Below are positions 37,429 to 45,327 of a stretch of 64,000 nucleotides of DNA, one piece after another (position 1 is the first letter of the stretch; the number at the start of each line of letters is the position of its first letter). A model generated the notes under the pieces. That model was given only the letters and a program-made list of their open reading frames with translations. It searched no databases and was not told the origin of the DNA. This DNA is from Pseudomonas yangonensis (GTDB taxonomy: Bacteria; Pseudomonadota; Gammaproteobacteria; Pseudomonadales; Pseudomonadaceae): contig NZ_BLJU01000002.1 of the NCBI RefSeq assembly GCF_009932725.1, positions 682,001 to 746,000 of the forward strand, written 5' to 3'. The position numbers and the translations under genes are program-made.

Positions 37429-37503
37429 GGAGCGATTCGCTGGAACGTTGGTGGGCAGGTGTTGCCAGAATAGAACGAAAGCCTGTCGAGCAGGAGAGCC
37501 ATC

Positions 37504-37815
37504 ATGCGTATCCCTATTCTTGCCGCGATGATCCTGGCGTCCAGCGTCGCCACGCTGGCATGGGCGCAGCAGCCCACGCGCATGCCGTCAGCTCCGGAGG
37601 CCGGCTCGCCGGGCACGGCGACGCCACAGCCCTATGGCCAGCCCTCGACCGCCGTACCGATCAAGCGCCAGGGATCGGCGCCCCTTCTTCCGCCGCCTCA
37701 GGGCCAGCCCCTGCCCGGTGCGCCTCGCTCCAACGGTGATCAGCCGATCCCGCAACTGGACGAGCAGATACGCCGCAACAGCCAGGGGCTGGAAGGGCAG
37801 CGCAAGCAGGACTGA
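37504..37815 (+). CDS. Small exported proline-rich protein
   Basis: A 103-residue protein with a clear signal peptide (RIPILAAMILASSVATLAWA-QQP). The mature 83 residues are dominated by Pro, Gln, Ser and Gly (LLPPPQGQPLPGAP) and are likely disordered, ending in a charged helix DEQIRRNSQGLEGQRKQD. It has no cysteine and no lipobox. GCAGGAGAG stands ahead of the ATG. Similar short periplasmic proteins are common in Pseudomonas without assigned function; I cannot name one. Confidence 0.65.
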   Translation: MRIPILAAMILASSVATLAWAQQPTRMPSAPEAGSPGTATPQPYGQPSTAVPIKRQGSAPLLPPPQGQPLPGAPRSNGDQPIPQLDEQIRRNSQGLEGQRKQD

Positions 37816-37828
37816 GCGTCGTTTTCCT

Positions 37829-37898
37829 GTAGGAGCGGCTGGGCGGCATTCCGCTTCAGCCGCGATGCTTGGGCAATCGCGGCTGAAGTCGCTCCTAG
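37829..37898. repeat. REP hairpin, family C variant
   Basis: Outer arms TAGGAGCG (37830-37837) and CGCTCCTA (37890-37897) enclose the 13-bp inner stem CTTCAGCCGCGAT/ATCGCGGCTGAAG (37854-37866, 37876-37888). The right outer arm contains the stop codon of the oligopeptidase B gene. Confidence 0.85.
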
Positions 37899-39937
37899 GC
37901 GTGCGCTATCCCGAGCACACGGAACAGGAACGCATACTCCAACGCCACATCCCTGATGCCCTGATAACGCCCACTCATGCCGCCGTGGCCAGCGCCGAGG
38001 TCGGTCTTCAGCAGCAGCAGGCTGTCGTCGGTCTTGTCGCGGCGCAATTTGGCCACCCACTTGGCGGCTTCCCAGTACTGCACGCGGCTGTCGTTGTAAC
38101 CAGCCACGGCGAGAATCGCCGGATAGGCCTGGGGGCGCACATTCTCGTAAGGCGCGTAGGCCTTGATGCGCTCGAAGACCTCGGGCTGGTTCGGGTCACC
38201 CCATTCGTCGTACTCGGTCACGGTGAGCGGCAGGTCCGGGTTGAGCATGGTATTGAGCACATCGACGAAGGGCACTTCGGCAATGGCAGCGGCGAACAGC
38301 TCGGGGCGCTGGTTGAGCACGGCGCCGATCAGCAGGCCGCCGGCGCTACCGCCGCTGATCGCCAGCTGCGAGGCGGTGGTAAGACCTTCGGCGATCAGGC
38401 GTTCGGCGCTGGCGATGAAGTCAGCGAAGCTGTTCTGCTTGTGCGCAAGCTTGCCGGCGCGATACCAGGCTTCGCCCATCTCGCCGCCGCCGCGTATGTG
38501 GGCGATGGCGAAGACGAAGCCGCGGTCGAGCAGGCTCAGGCGCGCATGGGAGAACCAAGGGTCAAGGCTCGCGCCATAGGCGCCATAGCCGTAGAGATAG
38601 AGCGGGGCCGGCTGGCCTGCGGCGAACACCTCGCGGCGCGCCACCAGGCTGATCGGGATCTGCGTACCGTCGGCTGCGCTGGCCCAGAGACGACGGCTTT
38701 CATAAAGGTCGGCATCGAACGGGCCTTCTACCGGCGTCTGCTTGAGCACCTGCTGCGCACCCGTGGCCAGTTCCAGCTGACGTACCTGGGCGGGGCGGTT
38801 CAGCGCTTCGTAGCGCAGGCGAATCACCGGGCTGTGAAACTCCAGGCTGTCCTGCACATAGAGGCTGTAGGCCGCATCCGGCAGCTGCACGCGGTATGCC
38901 ATCTGGCCCTGCGGCTGCACTTCGAGGATCGGCAGGCCACCTTCGCGCAGCGCCAGGACGATGGCGCGCTGGTTCAGCGTGGCACCTTCTAGCATCACCT
39001 GCGGGTCATGTGGACGAATCTGTTGCCAATGCGCGCGCTGCGGCTTGCCCTCGGTGGCGCGGTACAGCGCGAAGTTGATCCCGCTCTGGTTGCTGCGGAT
39101 CAGCCAGCACCACTCGCCGTTGAGCATGCCGTGGTCGACGTCGTACTCGTGATTTTCCTCGCGGGGCGCCAGGCAGGTGAAGGCGTCTTGCGGGTTATGG
39201 GCGTCCAGCACCCAGACTTCGCTGGTGGTCTTGCTGCCCAGTTGCAGAATCAACTGGCGCTCGGAGCTGGAACGATAGCAATGCAGGAAGAAACGGCCAT
39301 CTGCCTCCTCGAATACCGCTTCGGCTGCGGCCTCGCCGAGGCGGTGACGATAGAGCTTGTAGGGGCGGTGGGTGTCGTCCAGTTCGGTGAAGAACAGCGT
39401 CTGGCTGTCGTTCGCCCAGGTCATGCTGCCATCGCAGTCGTCGAAGGACAGCTCGCTGATCTGGCCGCTGCCCAGCTCCTTGACGAACAGGCGGTAGATC
39501 TCGTCGCCGCTGCTGTCGAGGCTGTAGGCCAGGCGTTGCTGGTCGGGGCTGATGCTGAATGCACCCACGGAAAGAAAGCCGCCACCGGCCAGCTCGTTGG
39601 GGTCGAGCAGCAGCGTTTCGCTGGCGCTGTCGACCTGCAGCGAACCATCGGCAGGGCGACGGCAGCGATAGTGCCGTGGATATTCGTCACCAGCGGTGGT
39701 GCGCTGGTAATAGAGGTAGTCGCCCCAGGGTGTGGGCAGCGACAGGTCGGTCTCGCGGATGCGCCCCTTAATCTCCTCGAACAGCTGCTCGCGCAGCGCC
39801 TGCTGTGGCTCCAGTACGCTCTCCAGATAAGCGTTCTCTGCCTGCAGGTACGCCAGCACCTCTTCGCTGTCGCGGTTCTCCAGCCAGCGATAGGGATCGT
39901 TGCCGGCTTGCTGGTGGGCGATGGGGGCAGAGGACAT
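37895..39937 (-). CDS. ptrB: Oligopeptidase B (prolyl oligopeptidase family S9)
   Basis: A 680-residue serine peptidase that cuts short peptides after basic residues. ATG 39937 (MSSAPIAHQQAGNDPYRWLE); a TTG ten codons up is less likely. The beta-propeller (about 70-400) is followed by an alpha/beta-hydrolase domain: YLYGYGAYGASLDPWFSHARLSL-like sequence, IRGGGEMGEAWYRAGKL, nucleophile Ser near 529 in SGGSAGGLL, Asp near 615 in AGYNDSRVQYWE, and His near 650 in GAGHGG. It is cytoplasmic, as there is no signal peptide. The stop TAG falls inside a REP arm. Confidence 0.93.
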   Translation of the reverse strand: MSSAPIAHQQAGNDPYRWLENRDSEEVLAYLQAENAYLESVLEPQQALREQLFEEIKGRIRETDLSLPTPWGDYLYYQRTTAGDEYPRHYRCRRPADGSLQVDSASETLLLDPNELAGGGFLSVGAFSISPDQQRLAYSLDSSGDEIYRLFVKELGSGQISELSFDDCDGSMTWANDSQTLFFTELDDTHRPYKLYRHRLGEAAAEAVFEEADGRFFLHCYRSSSERQLILQLGSKTTSEVWVLDAHNPQDAFTCLAPREENHEYDVDHGMLNGEWCWLIRSNQSGINFALYRATEGKPQRAHWQQIRPHDPQVMLEGATLNQRAIVLALREGGLPILEVQPQGQMAYRVQLPDAAYSLYVQDSLEFHSPVIRLRYEALNRPAQVRQLELATGAQQVLKQTPVEGPFDADLYESRRLWASAADGTQIPISLVARREVFAAGQPAPLYLYGYGAYGASLDPWFSHARLSLLDRGFVFAIAHIRGGGEMGEAWYRAGKLAHKQNSFADFIASAERLIAEGLTTASQLAISGGSAGGLLIGAVLNQRPELFAAAIAEVPFVDVLNTMLNPDLPLTVTEYDEWGDPNQPEVFERIKAYAPYENVRPQAYPAILAVAGYNDSRVQYWEAAKWVAKLRRDKTDDSLLLLKTDLGAGHGGMSGRYQGIRDVALEYAFLFRVLGIAHA

Positions 39938-40038
39938 GGCGAAACTCCAGATCGGCCTGGCCGGCAAGAGCGCCGAGCCGGGTAAAAACCGCTATCATAA
40001 GCGCCCCTTTGCCAGACCTGCCACGCCGGCGCCTGCTT

Positions 40039-40512
40039 ATGATGAATGAAAACGACTACCTCATGGCCTGGGCGGCCTACGGGATTGCCGCCCTGGGTTG
40101 CCTGTTGGTATGGATGCGCCTGACCAGCTGGATGTGGCGCTATCTGCGCGAGCCACTTGCCGTGCTGGTGGCGGTATTGCTGTTCAGCCCGACCATCGTC
40201 GACCCGACGCGTGAGCTGTTCGCACCAGCACTGGCGGTCACCGCCATGGACGTTTTGCTCAAGGTCGGCAACAACGCCTGGCGCGCCGTGGCCGATCTGG
40301 CGCTCTACAGCCTGATCGCGCTTGCCGTTTACCTGCTGTTCGTCGCCATTCGCTGGCCCATCGAGCGATGGTGGAAGAACCGCCATGGCCAGGCGGCCGC
40401 CGAGCCTGACGAAGACCCCCGTACTCTGCGCGAGCGCATGGAAGAGGACGACGATCTACCGATTCGCGATTACGGGCGCGATCGCAGCGGTCGTATGGAA
40501 CCGCGTATCTGA
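40039..40512 (+). CDS. Inner-membrane protein of unknown function
   Basis: A 157-residue protein with three probable membrane helices (about 9-25, 36-52 and 86-106), separated by a short periplasmic loop (PTIVDPTRELFAPA), and an acidic/basic cytoplasmic tail rich in Glu, Asp and Arg (from about 107, EPDEDPRTLRERMEEDDDL). The start is the first of two adjacent ATGs at 40039 and 40042. In Pseudomonas this gene usually lies between oligopeptidase B and a HIT gene, as here. Its role is unknown. Confidence 0.75.
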   Translation: MMNENDYLMAWAAYGIAALGCLLVWMRLTSWMWRYLREPLAVLVAVLLFSPTIVDPTRELFAPALAVTAMDVLLKVGNNAWRAVADLALYSLIALAVYLLFVAIRWPIERWWKNRHGQAAAEPDEDPRTLRERMEEDDDLPIRDYGRDRSGRMEPRI

Positions 40513-40574
40513 TTTGCCCCTTGCGCCTGCAGGTCCGTGCGTTCAGCATGATGACCTTGCGCAAGGGAGGCCCG

Positions 40575-41021
40575 ATGGATTGCGTGTTCTGTGCCATTGC
40601 CGAGCGACGGCTACCCGCTCATCGACTTTACGAGGACGATGATTTCATCGTTCTGCTGGATATCTTTCCCATGCGTCCGGCCCATGTGCTGATCGTCAGC
40701 CGCCTGCATGCGCCGTTTCTGCGTGACCTGCCTGTGCCGGTTCGTGAGCGTCTGCTGACCTTGTCGGAGCGTGTGGCCAGTGCGCTGCGTGAGGCCGGCT
40801 ACGGGGTCAACGGCATCAATATGCTGATCAACGATGGTCCGGACTCCAACCAGCATGTGCCTCATCTTCATCTACACCTGATTCCGCGTCGGCCGGGCGA
40901 CCTGCCGGCGCTGCTCTGGCGGCTGCTGGTGCGTTTTCTGCCGCAGGGCCGCAAACGACTCGAAGCGCGTCTGCAGGACGAAGCCGAGCGCCTGTGCCTG
41001 ATCCTCGGCAAGGAGAATTGA
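40575..41021 (+). CDS. HIT-family nucleotide-binding protein
   Basis: A 148-residue histidine-triad protein. ATG 40575 (MDCVFCAIAERRL) follows GGGAGG. Cys3 and Cys6 at the N-terminus can bind zinc in some members. The catalytic motif is QHVPHLHLHLIPR (near 96-108), the HxHxH triad that hydrolyses nucleoside phosphoramidates or dinucleotides. The C-terminal tail is basic and helical. The gene following, a class II amidotransferase, starts four bases after the stop. Confidence 0.9.
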   Translation: MDCVFCAIAERRLPAHRLYEDDDFIVLLDIFPMRPAHVLIVSRLHAPFLRDLPVPVRERLLTLSERVASALREAGYGVNGINMLINDGPDSNQHVPHLHLHLIPRRPGDLPALLWRLLVRFLPQGRKRLEARLQDEAERLCLILGKEN

Positions 41022-41025
41022 TTCG

Positions 41026-41799
41026 ATGTGCGAATTGCTCGGCATGAGCGCCAATGTACCCACCGATATCGTCTTCAGCTTCACCGGGCTGATGCAGCGC
41101 GGCGGCCGTACCGGGCCGCACCGTGATGGCTGGGGTATCGGTTTCTACGAGGGGCGTGGCCTGCGTCTGTTCCAGGACCCGCGGGCGAGCAGCGAGTCCG
41201 AGGTCGCGCAACTGGTGCAGCGCTACCCGATCAAGAGCGAGGTGGTGATCGGCCACATTCGCCAGGCCAATGTCGGTCAGGTTTCACTGGTCAATACCCA
41301 TCCTTTCAGCCGCGAGCTATGGGGACGCAACTGGTGTTTCGCGCATAACGGCCAGCTCGCTGGTCTGCAGGGCTCCACCAGTTTCTATCGACCGGTGGGC
41401 GAGACCGATAGCGAAGCCGCCTTCTGCGACCTGCTCAACCGCGTGCGGCGCGCGTTTCCCGAGCCGGTCTCGGTGGAGGTGCTGCTGCCGGTGCTGGTGG
41501 CGGCCTGTGCCAGCTACCGCCAGCTTGGCGTGTTCAACTGCCTGCTCAGTGATGGCGACTGGTTGTTCAGCTTCTGCTCGACCAAGCTGGCGCATATCAC
41601 CCGGCGTGCGCCGTTCGGCCCGGCGCAGCTCAAGGACGCCGATCTCAAGGTGGACTTTCAGTCTGAAACCACACCCAACGATGTGGTGACGGTCATCGCC
41701 ACCGAACCTCTGACCGACAACGAACAATGGTCGCTGTACCAGCCGGGCGAATGGCGCCTGTGGCGCCGCGGCGAAAGCATCACTCACGGCAAGGCCTGA
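41026..41799 (+). CDS. Class II glutamine amidotransferase (YafJ-like)
   Basis: A 257-residue Ntn-type enzyme. Cys2, exposed after Met removal (MCELLGMSA), is the nucleophile. GGRTGPHRDGWGIGFYEGRGL, IGHIRQANVGQVSLVNTHPF and WCFAHNGQL are the family's glutamine-binding parts. It has no synthase domain, so it resembles E. coli YafJ or the EgtC group; no ergothioneine genes are nearby. The acceptor is unknown. It sits in a tight HIT-amidotransferase-DUF2937 run. Confidence 0.9.
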   Translation: MCELLGMSANVPTDIVFSFTGLMQRGGRTGPHRDGWGIGFYEGRGLRLFQDPRASSESEVAQLVQRYPIKSEVVIGHIRQANVGQVSLVNTHPFSRELWGRNWCFAHNGQLAGLQGSTSFYRPVGETDSEAAFCDLLNRVRRAFPEPVSVEVLLPVLVAACASYRQLGVFNCLLSDGDWLFSFCSTKLAHITRRAPFGPAQLKDADLKVDFQSETTPNDVVTVIATEPLTDNEQWSLYQPGEWRLWRRGESITHGKA

Positions 41800-41803
41800 T
41801 CCC

Positions 41804-42328
41804 ATGCTTAGAAGCTACCTGCGTCTGACGCTGTTCGCCTTCGGCCTGTTGCTCGGCGTACAGGTGCCGGGCTTCATCGATGATTATGCCAAGCGGGTCG
41901 AAGCGCACCGCCTCGAATCGCAACAGAGTCTCAAGGGTTTCCAGGAAACCGCAGAGAAATTCTTCAAGGGCGACATGGACGCGCTGGTGGCGCACTACCG
42001 CGTCAGCGACGACCCGGTGATGCGCAGCGACGCCAAGAGCGTCGGGCACCTGGTGCAGCGCTCGGCCTTGCTCGAGCGCGAGTGGCAGGCCATGCAGGGG
42101 CCCTGGTATGCCCAGGCCTGGCACCTGGCGACTGGCGCCGATCACGAGCTGTTCCAGGAAACCCTTCGGGCGTACCGCTATCAGGTGTTGTTCACCCCGG
42201 ATGCCATCCTCTGGGGTGTGATCAGTGCGTTGCTGCTGGCCTGGCTGGCGGAACTGCTGGTGCTGACGTTCGGCTGGCTGTTCGGGGCAGGGCGGATCAG
42301 ACGCGCTCAGCAGCGCCACTGGCGCTGA
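41804..42328 (+). CDS. DUF2937 family membrane protein
   Basis: A 174-residue protein with an N-terminal helix (6-23), a periplasmic middle (about 25-130) containing AKRVEAHRLESQQSLKGFQETAEKFF, and a C-terminal helix pair (about 133-158, ILWGVISALLLAWLAELLVLT). This helical-hairpin layout is DUF2937. ATG 41804 is four bases past the amidotransferase stop. Function unknown; a scaffolding role in the membrane is possible but unsupported. Confidence 0.85.
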   Translation: MLRSYLRLTLFAFGLLLGVQVPGFIDDYAKRVEAHRLESQQSLKGFQETAEKFFKGDMDALVAHYRVSDDPVMRSDAKSVGHLVQRSALLEREWQAMQGPWYAQAWHLATGADHELFQETLRAYRYQVLFTPDAILWGVISALLLAWLAELLVLTFGWLFGAGRIRRAQQRHWR

Positions 42329-42414
42329 ATCGGTCAGCCCGCGAGCGTTCCTAGGCGCAAGCCGAAGGGGGCAAAAGGTGCGCTGGTTCGCCAGATGTGC
42401 AGGCAGGGTGTGTT

Positions 42415-42435
42415 AATGTAATACCGCGTTACATT
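42415..42435. promoter_or_regulatory. Dyad AATGTAA-N7-TTACATT ahead of DUF2167
   Basis: A perfect 7-bp inverted repeat (42415-42421 and 42429-42435) lies 31 bases before the DUF2167 start, where an operator would overlap the promoter. The reverse reading GTAACGCGGTATTAC resembles TetR- or GntR-type sites. No regulator gene is adjacent. Confidence 0.45.
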
Positions 42436-42466
42436 TATCCCAAACCCCTGTAGCACTGGAGTTTCC

Positions 42467-43534
42467 ATGTCGATCAAGGATTCGATCCTGGCAGCCGCGC
42501 TGGCTGCCGTTCTGCCGTTCACGTCCGCTGCATACGCCAATCCCGAGACCGAGCCTGAGAGTGCTGCGGTCAGCGAGGAGGTCACCGAGGGTGACGATTC
42601 GGCGCAGTACATCAGCCCCGAAGAATTCGTCGCCAGCCTGGAGTTCAAGACCGGGCGAGTGGTGATCGGCAACGATCTGGCCACCCTCAACCTGCCCGAT
42701 TCGCTGGTATTCCTCGATGGCGAGAATGCCCAGCGCCTGCTGGTCGATGGCTGGGGCAACCCGCCGGACGACTTTCCGCCGCTGGGCATGATCCTGCCGG
42801 CCGGGGTATCGCCGCTGGCCGAGGAGTCCTGGGGTGTCACCGTCGAGTATGAAGACAGTGGTTATGTATCCGACGAGGACGCCGCCGACATCGACTACGG
42901 CGACATGCTCAAGGACATGCAGGCCGACATGCGTGAGGCCAACACCTGGCGTGAGGAGAATGGCTACGAGCCGGTACAGCTGGTCGGCTGGGCCGCTGCG
43001 CCACGCTACGATGCCGAGGGCAAGAAGCTGCACTGGGCCAAGGAACTGAAGTTCGGTGACAGCGAGACCAACACCCTGAACTACAACATCCGCGTGTTGG
43101 GCCGTAAGGGTGTGCTGGTGCTGAATTTCGTCGCCAACATGGATCAGCTTGCAGAGATCGAGGCCAACGTGCCGGCCGTGCTGGCAGCCACCGAATTCAA
43201 CCCAGGCCAGCGCTATGCCGAATTCGATCCGGACCTGGACACCGTAGCCGCTTACGGCCTGGGCGCGCTGGTAGCCGGCAAGGTGGCGGCCAAGACCGGT
43301 CTGCTGGCCATGCTGCTGGTACTGCTGAAGAAGTTCTGGTTCATCCCGGTGGTGGTGATCGGCTGGCTGTTCAAGCGTATCGGCCTGAGCAAGAAGGACA
43401 CTGCGAGCGAAGAAGCGAGTGCACCGGCTGCTCCTGTGGCAGCGCCAGCCGAGGCCAAGGTCGAGGAGCCGGTACAGGCCCCGGCGCAGACGGTGATGGA
43501 CCTGAACAAGCCGGACGACGCGGACAAGCGTTGA
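42467..43534 (+). CDS. DUF2167 family membrane protein
   Basis: A 355-residue exported and membrane-anchored protein. It has a signal peptide (about 1-24, AALPFTSAAYA-like ending ahead of NPE), a large extracytoplasmic domain (25-270) with LAEESWGVTVEYEDSGYVSDEDAA and WREENGYEPVQLVGWAA, and one or two C-terminal helices near 275-305 (LLAMLLVLLKKFWFIPVVVIG). The tail (310-355) is rich in Glu, Ala and Pro. Function unknown. A small lipoprotein gene follows 21 bases later. A dyad symmetry sits just upstream. Confidence 0.85.
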   Translation: MSIKDSILAAALAAVLPFTSAAYANPETEPESAAVSEEVTEGDDSAQYISPEEFVASLEFKTGRVVIGNDLATLNLPDSLVFLDGENAQRLLVDGWGNPPDDFPPLGMILPAGVSPLAEESWGVTVEYEDSGYVSDEDAADIDYGDMLKDMQADMREANTWREENGYEPVQLVGWAAAPRYDAEGKKLHWAKELKFGDSETNTLNYNIRVLGRKGVLVLNFVANMDQLAEIEANVPAVLAATEFNPGQRYAEFDPDLDTVAAYGLGALVAGKVAAKTGLLAMLLVLLKKFWFIPVVVIGWLFKRIGLSKKDTASEEASAPAAPVAAPAEAKVEEPVQAPAQTVMDLNKPDDADKR

Positions 43535-43555
43535 GCTCGAAGCGTGGGTGGTGTC

Positions 43556-43942
43556 ATGCACAGGGATATACTGCGCTGCTCCTTTCTTGCGGTTGTGCTG
43601 TTGCTGAGCGCCGGCTGTGGCCAAGCGGATCGCTTCGCCGAGGGATGGGATCAGGGCGGTACGCTGCATGAGGCGACCATGCGGGACTGGGCTTTTGCCG
43701 TCGATGCCAATCGACTGGCCACCAGTGCCGATTTCGTCCGCGAACGGATTCCCGACGTGCCAGAAGAGGCGTTGCCGATCATCAGCGCCCTGGTCGAGAA
43801 ATGCCTGAGCGACATGTCGCTCAGGTTCGCCGTGGACTATGTGAAAGCGCACGAGAAGCTGGATTACTGTTTCGACTATACCGAGAGAATGCTCGGCAGG
43901 TTGGAGCAGGAATATGCAAACCAGGCGCGTGCAACCGAATAG
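43556..43942 (+). CDS. Small lipoprotein, hypothetical
   Basis: A 128-residue protein. ATG 43556 (MHRDILRCSFLAVVLLLSAG) gives a signal peptide with lipobox LSAGC (Cys21). The mature part is helical and acidic (WDQGGTLHEATMRDWAF, IPDVPEEALPIISALVEKC), with cysteines near 87 and 108 that could pair. A GTG four codons up is possible. It is probably co-transcribed with the DUF2167 gene. A strong terminator follows 4 bases after the stop. I do not recognise the family. Confidence 0.7.
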   Translation: MHRDILRCSFLAVVLLLSAGCGQADRFAEGWDQGGTLHEATMRDWAFAVDANRLATSADFVRERIPDVPEEALPIISALVEKCLSDMSLRFAVDYVKAHEKLDYCFDYTERMLGRLEQEYANQARATE

Positions 43943-43943
43943 C

Positions 43944-43983
43944 AAAACGCCGCGAATCCTTAACCGGGTTCGCGGCGTTCTTC
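43944..43983. terminator. Terminator between convergent genes
   Basis: AACGCCGCGAA (43946-43956) pairs perfectly with TTCGCGGCGTT (43969-43979), with a 12-base loop and A-rich/T-rich flanks. It serves the lipoprotein gene on plus and possibly the VWA gene on minus. Confidence 0.8.
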
Positions 43984-43998
43984 GTTGCGGCTCTAGCC

Positions 43999-45177
43999 TT
44001 ACTTGGACAGGTACTTCATGCCGTCTTCCAATCCCTGCAGGGTCAGCGGGTACATGCGATCTTCGATCAGCTCGCGTACCAGGGCGGTGGAAGCGGTGTA
44101 GTTCCAGGTGTCCTTGGGGTAGGGGTTGATCCAGATGATCTTCTTGAACTTCTCTGTGAAGCGCTTCATCCAGACGTAGCCGGCTTCCTCGTTCCAGTGC
44201 TCGACGCTGCCGCCGGCCTGGGTGATTTCGTAGGGCGCCATGGCCGCATCGCCGACGAACACCACCTTGTAGTCGGCGCCATACTTGTGCAGCAGGTCCA
44301 TCGTCGAGGTGCGCTCGCTGGTGCGGCGCATGTTGTTCTTCCACACGCTCTCGTAGATGAAATTGTGGAAGTAGAAATATTCAAGATGCTTGAACTCGGT
44401 CTTGCAGGCCGAGAACAGCTCCTCGCAGACCTTGACGTGGGCATCCATCGAGCCGCCGATATCCAGCAGCAGCAGGAGTTTGACCGTGTTGCGTCGTTCC
44501 GGACGCATCTGAATATTGAGCAGGCCGCCGTCTTTCGCCGTGTGGTCGATGGTGCCGTCCAGATCCAGCTCTTCGGCAGCGCCCTGGCGGGCGAACTTGC
44601 GCAGGCGACGCAGCGCCACCTTGATGTTGCGCGTGCCCAGTTCGACCTGATCGTCGAGGTTCTTGTATTCACGCTGGTCCCACACCTTGGCGGCCTTGCC
44701 CTGGCGCTTGCCGGCATCGCCGACGCGAATGCCTTCCGGGTTGTAACCCCCGGAGCCGAACGGGCTGGTGCCGCCGGTGCCGATCCACTTGTTGCCGCCT
44801 GCGTGCTTTTCCTTCTGCTCCTCGAGGCGCTTCTTGAATTCCTCGATCAGCTTGTCGAGGCCGCCGAGGCTCTGGATTTGCGCTTTTTCCTCATCGGTCA
44901 GCAGGCGCTCGAACTCCTTGCGCAACCACTCCTCTGGGATCATCGCCTCGATGTGCTGGTTGAGGTTCTCAAGGCCGTTGAAGTAGGCGCCGAAGGCACG
45001 GTCGAACTTGTCGAAGTGACGTTCGTCCTTCACCAGGATCGCGCGCGCCAGGTAATAGAACTCGTCCATGTCGGCGAACACGACGTTGTGCTTGAGCGCG
45101 TTGATCAGGTCGAGCAGCTCGCGCACCGACACCGGCACCTTGGCCGCGCGCATTTCGTTGAACAGGTTGAGGAGCAT
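43999..45177 (-). CDS. VWA-domain protein (CoxE-like), partner of a MoxR ATPase
   Basis: A 392-residue cytoplasmic protein. ATG 45177 (MLLNLFNEMRAAKVPVS) follows GAGGA on the coding strand. The N-terminal helical part (about 1-130) includes EEFKKRLEEQKEKHAGG. The VWA domain begins near 228 with LLLLLDIGGSMDAH; Asp-x-Gly-x-Ser is the MIDAS metal site (Gly at the usual first serine). Later parts: VFVGDAAMAPYEI and INPYPKDTWNYTAS. It is paired with the MoxR gene next upstream; such pairs act as chaperones for metal-cofactor insertion or protein-complex assembly. The client is unknown here. Confidence 0.88.
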   Translation of the reverse strand: MLLNLFNEMRAAKVPVSVRELLDLINALKHNVVFADMDEFYYLARAILVKDERHFDKFDRAFGAYFNGLENLNQHIEAMIPEEWLRKEFERLLTDEEKAQIQSLGGLDKLIEEFKKRLEEQKEKHAGGNKWIGTGGTSPFGSGGYNPEGIRVGDAGKRQGKAAKVWDQREYKNLDDQVELGTRNIKVALRRLRKFARQGAAEELDLDGTIDHTAKDGGLLNIQMRPERRNTVKLLLLLDIGGSMDAHVKVCEELFSACKTEFKHLEYFYFHNFIYESVWKNNMRRTSERTSTMDLLHKYGADYKVVFVGDAAMAPYEITQAGGSVEHWNEEAGYVWMKRFTEKFKKIIWINPYPKDTWNYTASTALVRELIEDRMYPLTLQGLEDGMKYLSK

Positions 45178-45210
45178 GGCTGCGGGTCTCCCGGTGATGC
45201 ACGAACGGTT

Positions 45211-45316
45211 CCCTCTCCCATTCATGGGAGAGGGTTAGGGAGAGGGGCCTTTCAGGCCGTATCGACTTAGCCGGCTACCCTCTCCCCCGGCCCCTCTCCC
45301 GCAAGCGGGAGAGGGA
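45211..45316. repeat. CCCTCTCCC inverted repeats between MoxR and VWA genes
   Basis: Two hairpins in opposite orientation: CCCTCTCCCATTCATGGGAG (from 45211) and a second formed by CCCTCTCCCGCAAGCGGGAG (45294 on). GGGAGAGGGG-type spacers lie between. Similar sequence makes up the interior of the element at 31183-31387. The array lies in the 150-base gap between two genes of one transcript and could attenuate the distal gene. Confidence 0.75.
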
Positions 45317-45327
45317 AGACAAGCCTC

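Noticed and set aside
43801..45270. Plus-strand 489-codon frame over the VWA gene
   Set aside because: It is antisense to a gene with clear VWA motifs and has no motifs of its own.
45211..45316. A second copy of the gdhA MITE
   Set aside because: The CCCTCTCCC palindromes are shared, but the terminal repeats TAATG...TAAG and a target duplication are absent here.
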